Part shown: positions 1 through 5,431 of the stretch, piece after piece
How positions within the stretch are numbered: the stretch's first letter is position 1
Layout of the letters: each line of letters begins with the position of its first letter
Assembly: GCA_004299545.1 (NCBI GenBank)
Contig: SCRB01000122.1
Span: 1-5,431 of the forward strand
DNA length: 5,431 nt
Direction of reading: 5' to 3'
DNA from: Rhizobiaceae bacterium
GTDB taxonomy: Bacteria; Pseudomonadota; Alphaproteobacteria; Rhizobiales; Rhizobiaceae
Made by a program: the position numbers and the translations under genes
The notes under the pieces: model-generated
Told to the model about the DNA's origin: nothing
Database searches by the model: none
The model's input: only the letters and a program-made list of their open reading frames with translations

Positions 1-279
1 GTCGGCATACCAGGTTATGGACCCCTCCTCCATCCAGACGGTGCGGCGCGCGCCGTTGGCGTCCTGGCCGCGTCCCCACCAGACCGGGTCCTCGTCATGA
101 AAGACGATGACGCCTTGATGGACATAGAACGACCAGCCGTCATAGCCGGTAAGCCACGCCATGTTCGACGGATCCTCGACGAACAAAACATCGATATCCC
201 GATCGGCCATCGCCTTGCGTACGGCGGCGAGGCGACGATCGTATTCGCCGCGCGAGAAAGGCAGTTGCTGGGCAGGCAT
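1..279 (-). CDS. eutD: Ectoine hydrolase EutD/DoeA, N-terminal part (gene runs off left edge)
   Basis: The reverse strand reads open from ATG at 279 to the window edge, giving 93 residues starting MPAQQLPFSRGEYDRRLAAV. Segments such as DPSNMAWLTGYDGWSFYVHQ (about residues 37-56) and GRGQDANGARRT (about 72-83) match what I recall of ectoine hydrolases (DoeA/EutD). These have a creatinase-like N-terminal domain followed by an M24 'pita-bread' peptidase-fold domain. The enzyme is cytoplasmic and hydrolyses the ectoine ring to N-acetyl-L-2,4-diaminobutyrate. The catalytic domain lies outside the window, so intactness cannot be judged. The start is supported by a GGAGG (plus-strand cctcc, 288-292) eight bases upstream. 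The gene is divergent from the ehu operon and shares its control region. In S. meliloti eutD lies in the same operon as the transporter, so the arrangement differs here. Identity is by recall of the family, not by a search. Confidence 0.88.
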   Translation of the reverse strand, partial: MPAQQLPFSRGEYDRRLAAVRKAMADRDIDVLFVEDPSNMAWLTGYDGWSFYVHQGVIVFHDEDPVWWGRGQDANGARRTVWMEEGSITWYAD

Positions 280-307
280 GGGAAGAACCTCCGAAAGCGG
301 ACCATAT

Positions 308-324
308 TTGTGTACATCTACACA
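308..324. promoter_or_regulatory. Putative operator 1 (TGTGTA-N4-TACACA dyad)
   Basis: A perfect 6-bp inverted repeat, TGTGTA (309-314) and TACACA (319-324), separated by CATC. It includes the 9-mer TTGTGTACA (308-316), which recurs at 402-410. It lies 29 nt upstream of the eutD start codon, just upstream of its Shine-Dalgarno, so a bound repressor could block eutD transcription. The TGT...ACA form resembles GntR-family half-sites. The assignment to a regulator family is a guess. Confidence 0.5.
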
Positions 325-336
325 CGAATTGAGCCG

Positions 337-358
337 TAGCGCGAGATATTTTGCGCTA
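337..358. promoter_or_regulatory. AT-centred dyad with TAGCGC/GCGCTA arms
   Basis: TAGCGC (337-342) and GCGCTA (353-358) form a perfect 6-bp inverted repeat around a 10-nt A/T-rich centre. Three of the five central pairs also match (344/351, 346/349, 347/348). The arms are unrelated in sequence to the TTGTGTACA sites, so this could bind a second protein, for example an activator placed upstream of the -35 box at 376. The dyad is seen directly; function is inferred. Confidence 0.4.
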
Positions 359-375
359 AAATCCCCATATACCGG

Positions 376-381
376 TTGACA
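376..381 (+). promoter_or_regulatory. Putative -35 box of the ehuB promoter
   Basis: TTGACA is a perfect sigma-70 -35 hexamer pointing toward ehuB. The region 16-18 nt downstream (about 398-405) has only a weak -10 match (GATGTT or ATGTTG), as is common in alphaproteobacterial promoters. If used, transcription would start around 408-412, inside or just after the GTTGTGTACAAC palindrome. Repressor binding there would then block RNA polymerase. The -10 and start site are inferences. Confidence 0.5.
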
Positions 382-400
382 TCGGCACTAAAGCCGTGAT

Positions 401-412
401 GTTGTGTACAAC
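401..412. promoter_or_regulatory. Putative operator 2 (GTTGTGTACAAC palindrome)
   Basis: GTTGT and ACAAC are perfect inverted arms around GT. The site contains the same TTGTGTACA 9-mer (402-410) as the site at 308. Its position 20-31 nt downstream of the TTGACA box would overlap the -10/start region of the ehuB promoter, the classic place for a repressor. Binding by a GntR-family regulator is plausible but unproven. Confidence 0.5.
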
Positions 413-634
413 AGAGAGGATGACGAAGTTTCGAGGGCAAATCAACTGAAAACATTTTTCGGTTCCGCAAGCTCACAACGGCGTCATCGGTCTCGAAGGA
501 GGGCGCTGGAAGCGGGTATTTTCGGGCTGCGAGAGCGTCTTCGCAACAATGGTAGGGCCGTCGGAAAGGGGTTCGGCGGCCGGCCGATCGTTTCAAGAAA
601 TGAAACCATGCCTGTCAGAAATGGGAGCAGTGAT

Positions 635-1510
635 ATGAGCATGAAAGCGAAAACAACCGTCAAGGCGATCGTGGCGGCAGCGGCCCTGGCGATGCTGGCC
701 TCGACATCGGCCGGCGCGGTCACGCTGAAGCAGATCAAGGACCGCGGCTATATCCGCATCGCCGTGGCGAATGAAATTCCCTATGGCTATATGGCGCCGG
801 AAGGCGACGCCAAGGGCGCCGGACCGGACGTGGCGCGCGTCATCGTCAAGAAGCTCGGCATCGACCCGAAGGACATACAATGGGTGGTGACAAATTTCTC
901 CTCCCTCATCCCGGGTCTGCAAGCCAATCGCTTCGACATGACGGCGGCTGAAATGGCGATCCGGCCCGAGCGCTGCCAGAAGGTTCTCTATTCCGATCCG
1001 AACACGACCTATGGCGAAGGCCTTCTCGTCAAGAAGGACAATCCGGACGCTGTCCATGCCTATTCGGATTTCGCCAAAGGCAGCAAGAAGGTTGCCGTGA
1101 TGGCCGGCGCCGATCAGCTTCAGATGATGCAGAAGCTCGGCGTTCCCGAAGGCAATATCGTCACCATCGCCTCCAATGCCGACGCCATTTCGACGGTCGC
1201 GACCGGAAGAGCCGATGCCTACGCGGCGACCGGCCTGACCGCAAGCGAACTTGCCGCGAAGAGCGACAACAAGCTCCAGATCGTTTCCGATTTCAAGGAC
1301 CCCATCATCGACGGCAAGGAAACGCGCAGCTGGGGCGGCTTCAACTTCAACAAGAAGTCGACCGATTTGCAGAAGGCCTTCGACAAGGAGCTGGACGCCT
1401 TCAAGAAGACCGACGAATGGAAGAAGATCCTGTCGGGCTACGGCTTCACGCCGACCGACATCGCGCAGTCCACGGCCAAGACCACGAAGCAGCTGTGCTC
1501 TGAAAAATAG
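635..1510 (+). CDS. ehuB: Ectoine/hydroxyectoine ABC transporter substrate-binding protein EhuB
   Basis: A 291-residue secreted solute-binding protein of the polar amino acid (family 3) type. It captures ectoine or 5-hydroxyectoine in the periplasm and delivers it to EhuC/EhuD. The start at 635 has GGGAG (623-627) seven bases upstream and opens directly into a signal peptide: a lysine-bearing n-region, a hydrophobic core at about 10-22, and a likely signal-peptidase cleavage after AGA (residue 28). The mature protein shows the family's first strand and ligand glutamate (NEIPYGY, E47), the FSSLIPGLQANRFD segment (88-101) and IRPERC (109-114). The two cysteines, C114 and C288 near the C-terminus, probably form a disulfide. 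Length is normal for the family. By my recollection of the S. meliloti structure, the pocket would be E47, Y50, F88 and R113, with A108 where an aromatic is expected. An upstream in-frame ATG at 608 is possible but has a poorer ribosome site. Another polar amino acid ligand is possible, but context strongly favours ectoines. Confidence 0.92.
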   Translation: MSMKAKTTVKAIVAAAALAMLASTSAGAVTLKQIKDRGYIRIAVANEIPYGYMAPEGDAKGAGPDVARVIVKKLGIDPKDIQWVVTNFSSLIPGLQANRFDMTAAEMAIRPERCQKVLYSDPNTTYGEGLLVKKDNPDAVHAYSDFAKGSKKVAVMAGADQLQMMQKLGVPEGNIVTIASNADAISTVATGRADAYAATGLTASELAAKSDNKLQIVSDFKDPIIDGKETRSWGGFNFNKKSTDLQKAFDKELDAFKKTDEWKKILSGYGFTPTDIAQSTAKTTKQLCSEK

Positions 1511-1521
1511 CCTCCGGCTCG

Positions 1522-1546
1522 ACCGGCCGGATAACATCCGGCCGGT
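1522..1546 (+). terminator. Strong intergenic hairpin after ehuB (likely attenuator or mRNA stabiliser)
   Basis: An 11-bp perfect GC-rich stem (ACCGGCCGGAT at 1522-1532, ATCCGGCCGGT at 1536-1546) closes a three-base AAC loop, with one further possible G-U pair. No T-run follows, so it is not a full intrinsic terminator. It begins 12 nt after the ehuB stop in the only sizeable gap of the operon (83 nt). Hairpins here are a known way for binding-protein genes to yield more protein than the permease genes, through partial termination or protection of the upstream message from 3' decay. Confidence 0.65.
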
Positions 1547-1593
1547 TCGGCGCTCTATATTCACCATCGGACGCGCATGATGGAGCAGAGCCA

Positions 1594-2265
1594 ATGCACT
1601 GGGAGGCGTATGTCGGACCCCTCGCCCAGGGCGCGTGGGTAACGATCCAGCTCACCGTCTATTCCACCATCCTCGGCGGCATCATGTCGTTCGCGTCGGG
1701 GATCGGGAAGCTTTCGCCCAACTGGTTCATCAAGAGCCTTTCCGTCATTTATATCGAGGTGTTTCGCGGCACCTCGCTTCTGGTGCAGCTGTTCTGGCTC
1801 TATTTCGCGCTGCCGATCGCGGGAGACCTGATTGGCATCGACCTTAGGCTGCCCCCGGTCGTCGCCGGCGTCCTGGCGCTCGGCCTCAATATAGGCGCCT
1901 ATGGCGCTGAGGTGGTGCGCGGCGCCATCCAGGCCGTCAGCCGCAATCAGTACGAGGCGGCAAGAGCGCTCAATTTCACGCCGCGGCAGGCGCTGTGGCG
2001 CGTCGCGCTGCCGCAGGCCATCCCGGAGATGATGCCGAGCTTCTGCAACCTCGCGGTGCAGAACCTCAAGGATACGGCGCTGGCCTCCCTCATCAGCCTG
2101 AGCGACCTCGCCTTCAAGGCCGAGCAATTGCGCAATTACTACCAGAACAGCGAAACCATCTACACCATCATCCTGTTCATGTATTTCGGCATGGCGCTTG
2201 TTCTCACCGCGATCATGCGGACGCTCGAACATTCCGTCAGCCGCTGGCGCCGCGCGAGGAGATGA
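1594..2265 (+). CDS. ehuC: Ectoine/hydroxyectoine ABC transporter permease EhuC
   Basis: A 223-residue inner-membrane permease of the HisM/HisQ type, one of two subunits forming the ectoine channel. It has an N-terminal WVTIQLTVYST segment typical of the family, a first hydrophobic helix at about 16-38, the conserved FRGTSLLVQLFWLYF stretch (57-71), and later helices at about 86-106 and 184-206. The EAA loop, which docks on the ATPase, begins at E121 (YEAARALNFTPRQALW) and runs to LPQAIP. The usual glycine six residues after the glutamate is N127. GGAG at 1582-1585 lies eight bases before the ATG, supporting this start. Two other ATGs at 1577 and 1580 are out of frame. It follows ehuB after a hairpin-bearing gap and precedes ehuD by 3 nt. 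The split from ehuD rests on order and similarity to the S. meliloti system. Confidence 0.9.
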   Translation: MHWEAYVGPLAQGAWVTIQLTVYSTILGGIMSFASGIGKLSPNWFIKSLSVIYIEVFRGTSLLVQLFWLYFALPIAGDLIGIDLRLPPVVAGVLALGLNIGAYGAEVVRGAIQAVSRNQYEAARALNFTPRQALWRVALPQAIPEMMPSFCNLAVQNLKDTALASLISLSDLAFKAEQLRNYYQNSETIYTIILFMYFGMALVLTAIMRTLEHSVSRWRRARR

Positions 2266-2268
2266 CCC

Positions 2269-2964
2269 ATGCTCTTCGGCTATAGCTGGGATACCTCGCA
2301 TGGCGAATGGGCTTTTGCCCTGTCGATCCTTCCCATGCTGCTCCGGGGCCTCGTCGTCACCATCGAAGCGTCCATCGTCGGCTTCTTCGTGGCCATGGTG
2401 ATCGGCCTTGCGCTTGCCGCGCTGAAGGGCGCCCGCTCGCGCATCGTCGCATGGCCGGCGGCGTTCGTTACCGAATTCATCCGCGACACGCCGCTTTTGG
2501 TGCAGCTTTTCTTCCTTTATTATGTGCTGCCGGATTACGGCATCATCCTGCCGGCCTTCCTGACCGGCGCGCTGGCGCTCGGCATCCAGTACAGCGCCTA
2601 TACGTCGGAGGTCTACCGCGCCGGCATCGAGGCGGTCGAGCCCGGCCAGCACGAGGCGGCCAAGGCTCTCGACATTACGCCGCGTCGGACCTTCACCCAT
2701 ATCGTGCTGCCGCAGGCGGTGCCGCGCGTCATACCGGCGCTCGGCAATTACCTTGTCTCGATCATGAAGGACGTGCCGGTGCTCTCCGTCGTCACAGTGC
2801 TCGAAATGCTGAATGTCGCCAAGATCATCGGCGACCAGACGTTCGATTACCTCGTGCCGCTCTCCATGGTCGGCGCGCTCTACCTGATCCTGACGCTGGT
2901 GGCCTCGGCGATCGTGCGGATCGTCGATGTCAGCCTGCCCAAAAGAGGATTGTCCCTCAGATGA
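2269..2964 (+). CDS. ehuD: Ectoine/hydroxyectoine ABC transporter permease EhuD
   Basis: A 231-residue second permease of the same HisM/HisQ family, expected to pair with EhuC in the inner membrane. Visible features are the [12 protein letters not shown] entry (24-35), a long hydrophobic helix at about 34-52, [19 protein letters not shown] (70-88), and hydrophobic spans at about 93-107 and 199-223. The EAA loop starts at E129 ([18 protein letters not shown]) and ends with [10 protein letters not shown]. The canonical glycine of the loop is D135, matching the non-glycine in EhuC. GAGGAG (2256-2261), within the end of ehuC, lies seven bases before the ATG. Only three bases separate the ehuC stop from this start. 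Its own stop overlaps the ehuA start as ATGA, indicating translational coupling. The name depends on operon position; a generic amino acid permease is the alternative. Confidence 0.9.
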   Translation: MLFGYSWDTSHGEWAFALSILPMLLRGLVVTIEASIVGFFVAMVIGLALAALKGARSRIVAWPAAFVTEFIRDTPLLVQLFFLYYVLPDYGIILPAFLTGALALGIQYSAYTSEVYRAGIEAVEPGQHEAAKALDITPRRTFTHIVLPQAVPRVIPALGNYLVSIMKDVPVLSVVTVLEMLNVAKIIGDQTFDYLVPLSMVGALYLILTLVASAIVRIVDVSLPKRGLSLR

Positions 2965-3737
2965 CCGAACCGATCATCGCCTTCGACAAGGTGGTCAAGC
3001 GGTATGGCAGCCATATCGTTCTTGACGAACTCGACTTCAGCGTCGCCCAAGGCGAGAAGGTGACGATCATCGGGCCATCCGGCTCGGGAAAATCGACGGT
3101 ACTGCGAATCCTGATGACGCTGGAGACGATCAGTGGAGGCGTCATCTATGTCGGCGGCGAACCGCTGTGGCACGAACGGAAGAACGGCGATCTTGCACCA
3201 GCCGGCGAGGCGCATCTGCGCAAGATGCGCACGCAACTCGGCATGGTCTTCCAGCAGTTCAACCTCTTCCCGCACATGACGGTCCTGCGCAACCTGACAG
3301 AGGCACCGCGCAGCGTGCTCGGCCTGTCGAAGGCGGAGGCGAAGGCGCGCGCAGAGGAACTGCTGAAGCTGGTCGGCCTCACCGAGCATGCCGACAAATT
3401 CCCCGGCCAACTATCGGGCGGCCAGCAGCAGCGCGTGGGCATCGCCCGCGCACTCGCCATGCGGCCGCGCATCATGCTCTTCGACGAACCGACCTCGGCT
3501 CTCGACCCGGAATTGGTGGGCGAGGTGCTGACCGTCATCCGCCGTCTGGCAGAGGAGCACGACCTTACCATGCTGCTGGTCACGCACGAGATGCGCTTCG
3601 CGCGCGAGATTTCCGACCGCGTCTGCTTCTTCGACAAGGGCAAGATCCGCGAAGAGGGAACACCGGACGAGATTTTCGGCAACCCGCGCGAGGAACGGAC
3701 GAGGCAGTTCCTCAGTGCTGTCAGGGAAGGCAAATGA
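2961..3737 (+). CDS. ehuA: Ectoine/hydroxyectoine ABC transporter ATP-binding protein EhuA
   Basis: A 258-residue cytoplasmic ATPase that energises EhuC/EhuD. All nucleotide-binding motifs are intact: Walker [10 protein letters not shown] (38-46), Q-loop [10 protein letters not shown] (96-105), signature LSGGQQQR (151-158), Walker B IMLFDEP (171-177) with catalytic E176, D-loop SALDPE (179-184) and H-loop histidine H209. The sequence is of the HisP/GlnQ polar amino acid class. An insert of about 15 residues (roughly 68-83, [15 protein letters not shown]) before the Q-loop is longer than in minimal GlnQ proteins and fits what I recall of EhuA. The start overlaps the ehuD stop by 4 nt, with AGAGGA (2944-2949) about 11 nt upstream. 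The reading frame is open further upstream through ehuD, but that extension is a shadow of ehuD. The stop overlaps eutB by 4 nt. Placing the ATPase last, after B-C-D, differs from the ehuABCD order of S. meliloti. Confidence 0.93.
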   Translation: MTEPIIAFDKVVKRYGSHIVLDELDFSVAQGEKVTIIGPSGSGKSTVLRILMTLETISGGVIYVGGEPLWHERKNGDLAPAGEAHLRKMRTQLGMVFQQFNLFPHMTVLRNLTEAPRSVLGLSKAEAKARAEELLKLVGLTEHADKFPGQLSGGQQQRVGIARALAMRPRIMLFDEPTSALDPELVGEVLTVIRRLAEEHDLTMLLVTHEMRFAREISDRVCFFDKGKIREEGTPDEIFGNPREERTRQFLSAVREGK

Positions 3738-4768
3738 ACCCGGCTTCCGTTCGTGCGGGATGGCCCACCCTTGCCGATATCCTTGCCGCCCGGCAACGGA
3801 TTGCCGGAACCGCGCTTCAAACGCCGCTTGTTCCGTCGCAATATCTGACGAAGGCCAGCGGCCGCGATTTCCTTCTGAAACTCGAAATGACCCAGCCGAC
3901 CGGCGCCTTCAAGCTGCGCGGGGCGGCCAACGCTGTCTTTGCGTTGCCGGGCGATGTCCCCGGCGTCGTCTGCTGCTCGACGGGCAACCACGGCAGAAGC
4001 GTCGCCTTCGCGGCGAAGAAGCGAGGCCTGAGAGCGGTCGTCTGCATGTCGGCACTGGTGCCGAATGCTAAGGTCGAGGGCATCCGCGCACTCGGCGCCG
4101 AGGTCAGGATCGTCGGCCGCAGCCAGGACGAGGCGCTTGCCGAAAGCCTGCGCCTCAGGGACGAAGAGGGGCTGGTCGAAGTCTCTCCCTTCGACGACGC
4201 GCTGGTCATTGCCGGTCAGGGAACCATCGGCCTCGAAATCCTGGAAGAGCGGCCCGACGTCGAAACCTTGCTCATACCTTTGTCGGGGGGCGGCCTTGCC
4301 GCCGGCATCGCGATCGCCGCCAAGGCGAACAAGCCGGCGGTCAAGGTGATCGGCGTTTCCATGGACCGCGGCGCAGCCATGGAAGCATCGATCCGCGCTG
4401 GCCATCCGGTCGCGGTCACGGAAGTCGCCAGCCTTGCGGATTCGCTCGGCGGTGGCATCGGCCTGGAAAACCGGCTTTCTTTCGCGATCTGCAGGGAATT
4501 GCTGGACGCCGTTGTCCTCGTCAGCGAGGAAGAGATCTACCGCGCCATGCAGACGCTCTATTATGAGGACCGGCTGGTGGCGGAGGGCGCCAGCGTCGTT
4601 GGTATCGCCGCCATGCAGGCGGGCAAGCTCGACCCTCTCCCGCCCGGCCCGGTTGCGGCGATCATTACCGGACGCAATCTCGACATGAAGCAGTACAGCG
4701 ACATCATGCGCGGGGCAAACATCGATCTCGACGGCACTATCGTCAGGGGCCGGCGCTATGGCGAATGA
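3734..4768 (+). CDS. eutB: Hydroxyectoine utilization dehydratase EutB (PLP fold-type II)
   Basis: A 344-residue protein of the serine/threonine dehydratase family. Visible motifs are the PLP lysine K60 in TGAFKLRGA (56-64), the substrate-carboxylate loop STGNHGRS (82-89), the phosphate-binding glycine loop SGGGLAAG (184-191), LGGGIG (238-243) and a C-terminal TGRN (312-315) where many family members have SGGN. There is no C-terminal ACT regulatory domain, so it resembles catabolic rather than biosynthetic threonine deaminases. EutB is proposed, with EutA and EutC, to help remove the hydroxyl of 5-hydroxyectoine and channel it into ectoine breakdown. The exact reaction is not settled to my knowledge. 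The ATG overlaps the ehuA stop (ATGA) and has a purine-rich AGGGAAGG (3723-3730) just ahead. It overlaps eutC by 11 nt. A plain threonine/serine dehydratase is the alternative, but context makes EutB much more likely. Confidence 0.9.
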   Translation: MNPASVRAGWPTLADILAARQRIAGTALQTPLVPSQYLTKASGRDFLLKLEMTQPTGAFKLRGAANAVFALPGDVPGVVCCSTGNHGRSVAFAAKKRGLRAVVCMSALVPNAKVEGIRALGAEVRIVGRSQDEALAESLRLRDEEGLVEVSPFDDALVIAGQGTIGLEILEERPDVETLLIPLSGGGLAAGIAIAAKANKPAVKVIGVSMDRGAAMEASIRAGHPVAVTEVASLADSLGGGIGLENRLSFAICRELLDAVVLVSEEEIYRAMQTLYYEDRLVAEGASVVGIAAMQAGKLDPLPPGPVAAIITGRNLDMKQYSDIMRGANIDLDGTIVRGRRYGE

Positions 4769-5431
4769 GATCACCATCGTTACGGAGGCAGAACTTCGCA
4801 AGGCGATCCCGCTCGATCTCGCCGCTATCGGCGTCGTCGAAAGCGCCTTCGGTGCGCTCGCTTCCGGCAGGGTCGTCATGCCGCCAATCCTGTCGATGGA
4901 GATTCCCGATGCGCATGGGGAGGTTGACGTCAAGACCGCCTGGCTGCCGGGCTTCGACGGTTTCGCCATCAAAGTCAGCCCCGGCTTCTTCGATAATCCG
5001 AAGCTTGGGCTTCCCAGCCTCAACGGGCTGATGATCCTGTTTTCGGCGAAAACCGGCCTCGTCCAGGCACTCTTCCTCGATAATGGCTACCTGACCGATA
5101 TCCGCACGGCCGCTGCCGGCGCGGTCGCGGCGAAATGGCTGACGCCAGCACGGATTGAAACCGCAGGGATCATGGGGACCGGCGTGCAGGCGCGGCTTCA
5201 GGCAGAAGCGGCGCATCTGGTGCGCCCTTTCCGGCGGGTGCTGGTCTGGGGACGCGACCGGGCGAAGGCAGAGGCGTGCGCCGCAGATATCGGGGCGGCG
5301 CTCGGCATCGAGGCGCGGGCTGACGGCGACCCAGCGAGGCTCGTGGCGGAAAGCCAGCTCGTCGTCACCACGACACCGGCGCGCGAGCCTATCCTCAAGG
5401 CGGAATGGCTTCATCCCGGCCTGCATATTAC
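4758..5431 (+). CDS. eutC: Ectoine utilization protein EutC (ornithine cyclodeaminase family), truncated by right edge
   Basis: The first 224 codons of a protein of the ornithine cyclodeaminase/mu-crystallin family; roughly 100 residues are missing if it has the usual length near 330. Visible features are VVMPPILSMEI (39-49), K72 in FAIKVSPG, a conserved LTDIRTAAAGAVAAKWL segment (112-128) with R116/T117, and the Rossmann NAD(P)-binding loop GIMGTGVQAR (137-146). VVTTTP follows at about 207-212. Families of this type bind NAD(H) and act on amino or imino acids. EutC is proposed to act with EutB in hydroxyectoine conversion. The start ATG at 4758 lies 11 nt inside eutB, with a GGGG stretch (4745-4748) as a modest ribosome site. 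ATG at 4765 is out of frame. The catalytic aspartate region of the family falls outside the window, so activity cannot be judged. Confidence 0.88.
   Translation, partial: MANEITIVTEAELRKAIPLDLAAIGVVESAFGALASGRVVMPPILSMEIPDAHGEVDVKTAWLPGFDGFAIKVSPGFFDNPKLGLPSLNGLMILFSAKTGLVQALFLDNGYLTDIRTAAAGAVAAKWLTPARIETAGIMGTGVQARLQAEAAHLVRPFRRVLVWGRDRAKAEACAADIGAALGIEARADGDPARLVAESQLVVTTTPAREPILKAEWLHPGLHI

Larger units (their letters stand above)
280..634. promoter_or_regulatory. Divergent control region between eutD and ehuB
   Basis: These 355 bases separate two divergent genes of the same pathway. The left part (about 300-412) is richer in A/T than the coding DNA and holds three inverted repeats and a consensus -35 box, described separately. 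The right part (413-634) is GC-rich and would be a leader of more than 200 nt if transcription starts near 410. It has no RNA class I recognise, though it includes a small GC hairpin (stem 573-577 with 583-587). The frame of ehuB stays open back to a GTG at 404, but that start lacks a Shine-Dalgarno and would bury the signal peptide, so I treat 413-634 as non-coding. No regulator gene is in the window. Ectoine catabolic genes are often controlled by a GntR/MocR-type regulator (EnuR), whose gene may lie outside. Confidence 0.75.

Noticed and set aside
15..317. Alternative minus-strand open frame overlapping eutD
   Set aside because: It is out of frame with the recognised ectoine hydrolase N-terminus and has no motif support. 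The eutD frame at 1-279 has a GGAGG site and clear family sequence.
420..449. Nine-codon mini-ORF (MTKFRGQIN) that could be a leader peptide
   Set aside because: The purine-rich GAGAGG directly abuts the ATG, too close for a normal Shine-Dalgarno. No regulatory codon run or attenuator structure follows.
404..634. In-frame N-terminal extension of ehuB from a GTG at 404 (77 extra residues)
   Set aside because: No ribosome-binding site is seen at the GTG, which lies within a palindrome near the putative transcription start. The extension is arginine-rich and would place the clear signal peptide internally. The ATG at 635 has a well-spaced GGGAG.
1511..1560. Full Rho-independent terminator after ehuB
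   Set aside because: The stem is strong but followed by TTCGGCGC with no T-run. The downstream genes clearly belong to the same transport system, so complete termination is unlikely.
593..1594. Long minus-strand open frame of about 333 codons opposite ehuB
   Set aside because: It is antisense to a clearly recognised gene. Such frames are common in GC-rich DNA, and its composition (rich in Arg, Gly, His, Asp) is typical of a shadow.
2307..2960. Fusion of extra N-terminal sequence to EhuA in the same frame
   Set aside because: The upstream stretch is a shadow of ehuD, with His/Arg/Ala-rich composition. The true start is the ATGA overlap at 2961, just before the typical EhuA N-terminus.
3146..5023. 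Long minus-strand open frame of about 625 codons opposite ehuA, eutB and eutC
   Set aside because: It spans three well-supported plus-strand genes, shows no family motifs, and has low-complexity composition expected from GC-rich third positions.

Overview
The window carries most of an ectoine/hydroxyectoine uptake and breakdown cluster from a GC-rich bacterium, most likely an alphaproteobacterium of the Rhizobiales. That placement is an inference from base composition, from codon use rich in G/C at third positions, and from the resemblance to the ehu/eut system known from Sinorhizobium meliloti. No rRNA, tRNA, mobile element or CRISPR array is visible.

Layout. Positions 1-279, minus strand: the first 93 codons of an ectoine hydrolase (eutD, also called doeA), running off the left edge. 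Positions 280-634: a divergent control region with several inverted repeats and a perfect TTGACA -35 box. Positions 635 to the right edge, plus strand: ehuB (periplasmic binding protein), a strong intergenic hairpin, ehuC and ehuD (two permeases), ehuA (ATPase), eutB (threonine-dehydratase-like PLP enzyme) and eutC (ornithine-cyclodeaminase-like, cut by the right edge). From ehuC onward the genes are packed tightly: a 3-nt gap, then overlaps of 4, 4 and 11 nt. They are almost certainly one transcription unit.

How it works together (established for the families, inferred here). EhuB captures ectoine or 5-hydroxyectoine in the periplasm, and EhuC/EhuD powered by EhuA import it. EutB and EutC are thought to help turn hydroxyectoine into ectoine. 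EutD opens the ectoine ring by hydrolysis to N-acetyl-diaminobutyrate. The solute thus serves as carbon and nitrogen source as well as osmoprotectant.

Points of most interest: the order differs from the S. meliloti operon, with eutD split off divergently and no eutA between ehuA and eutB. The shared control region holds a repeated 9-mer inside two dyads plus a third, different dyad. A hairpin lies between the binding-protein gene and the permeases. There are family-level residue differences in the EhuB ligand pocket and the EutB PLP site. This is a variant of a known system, and I see no evidence for a wholly new one.
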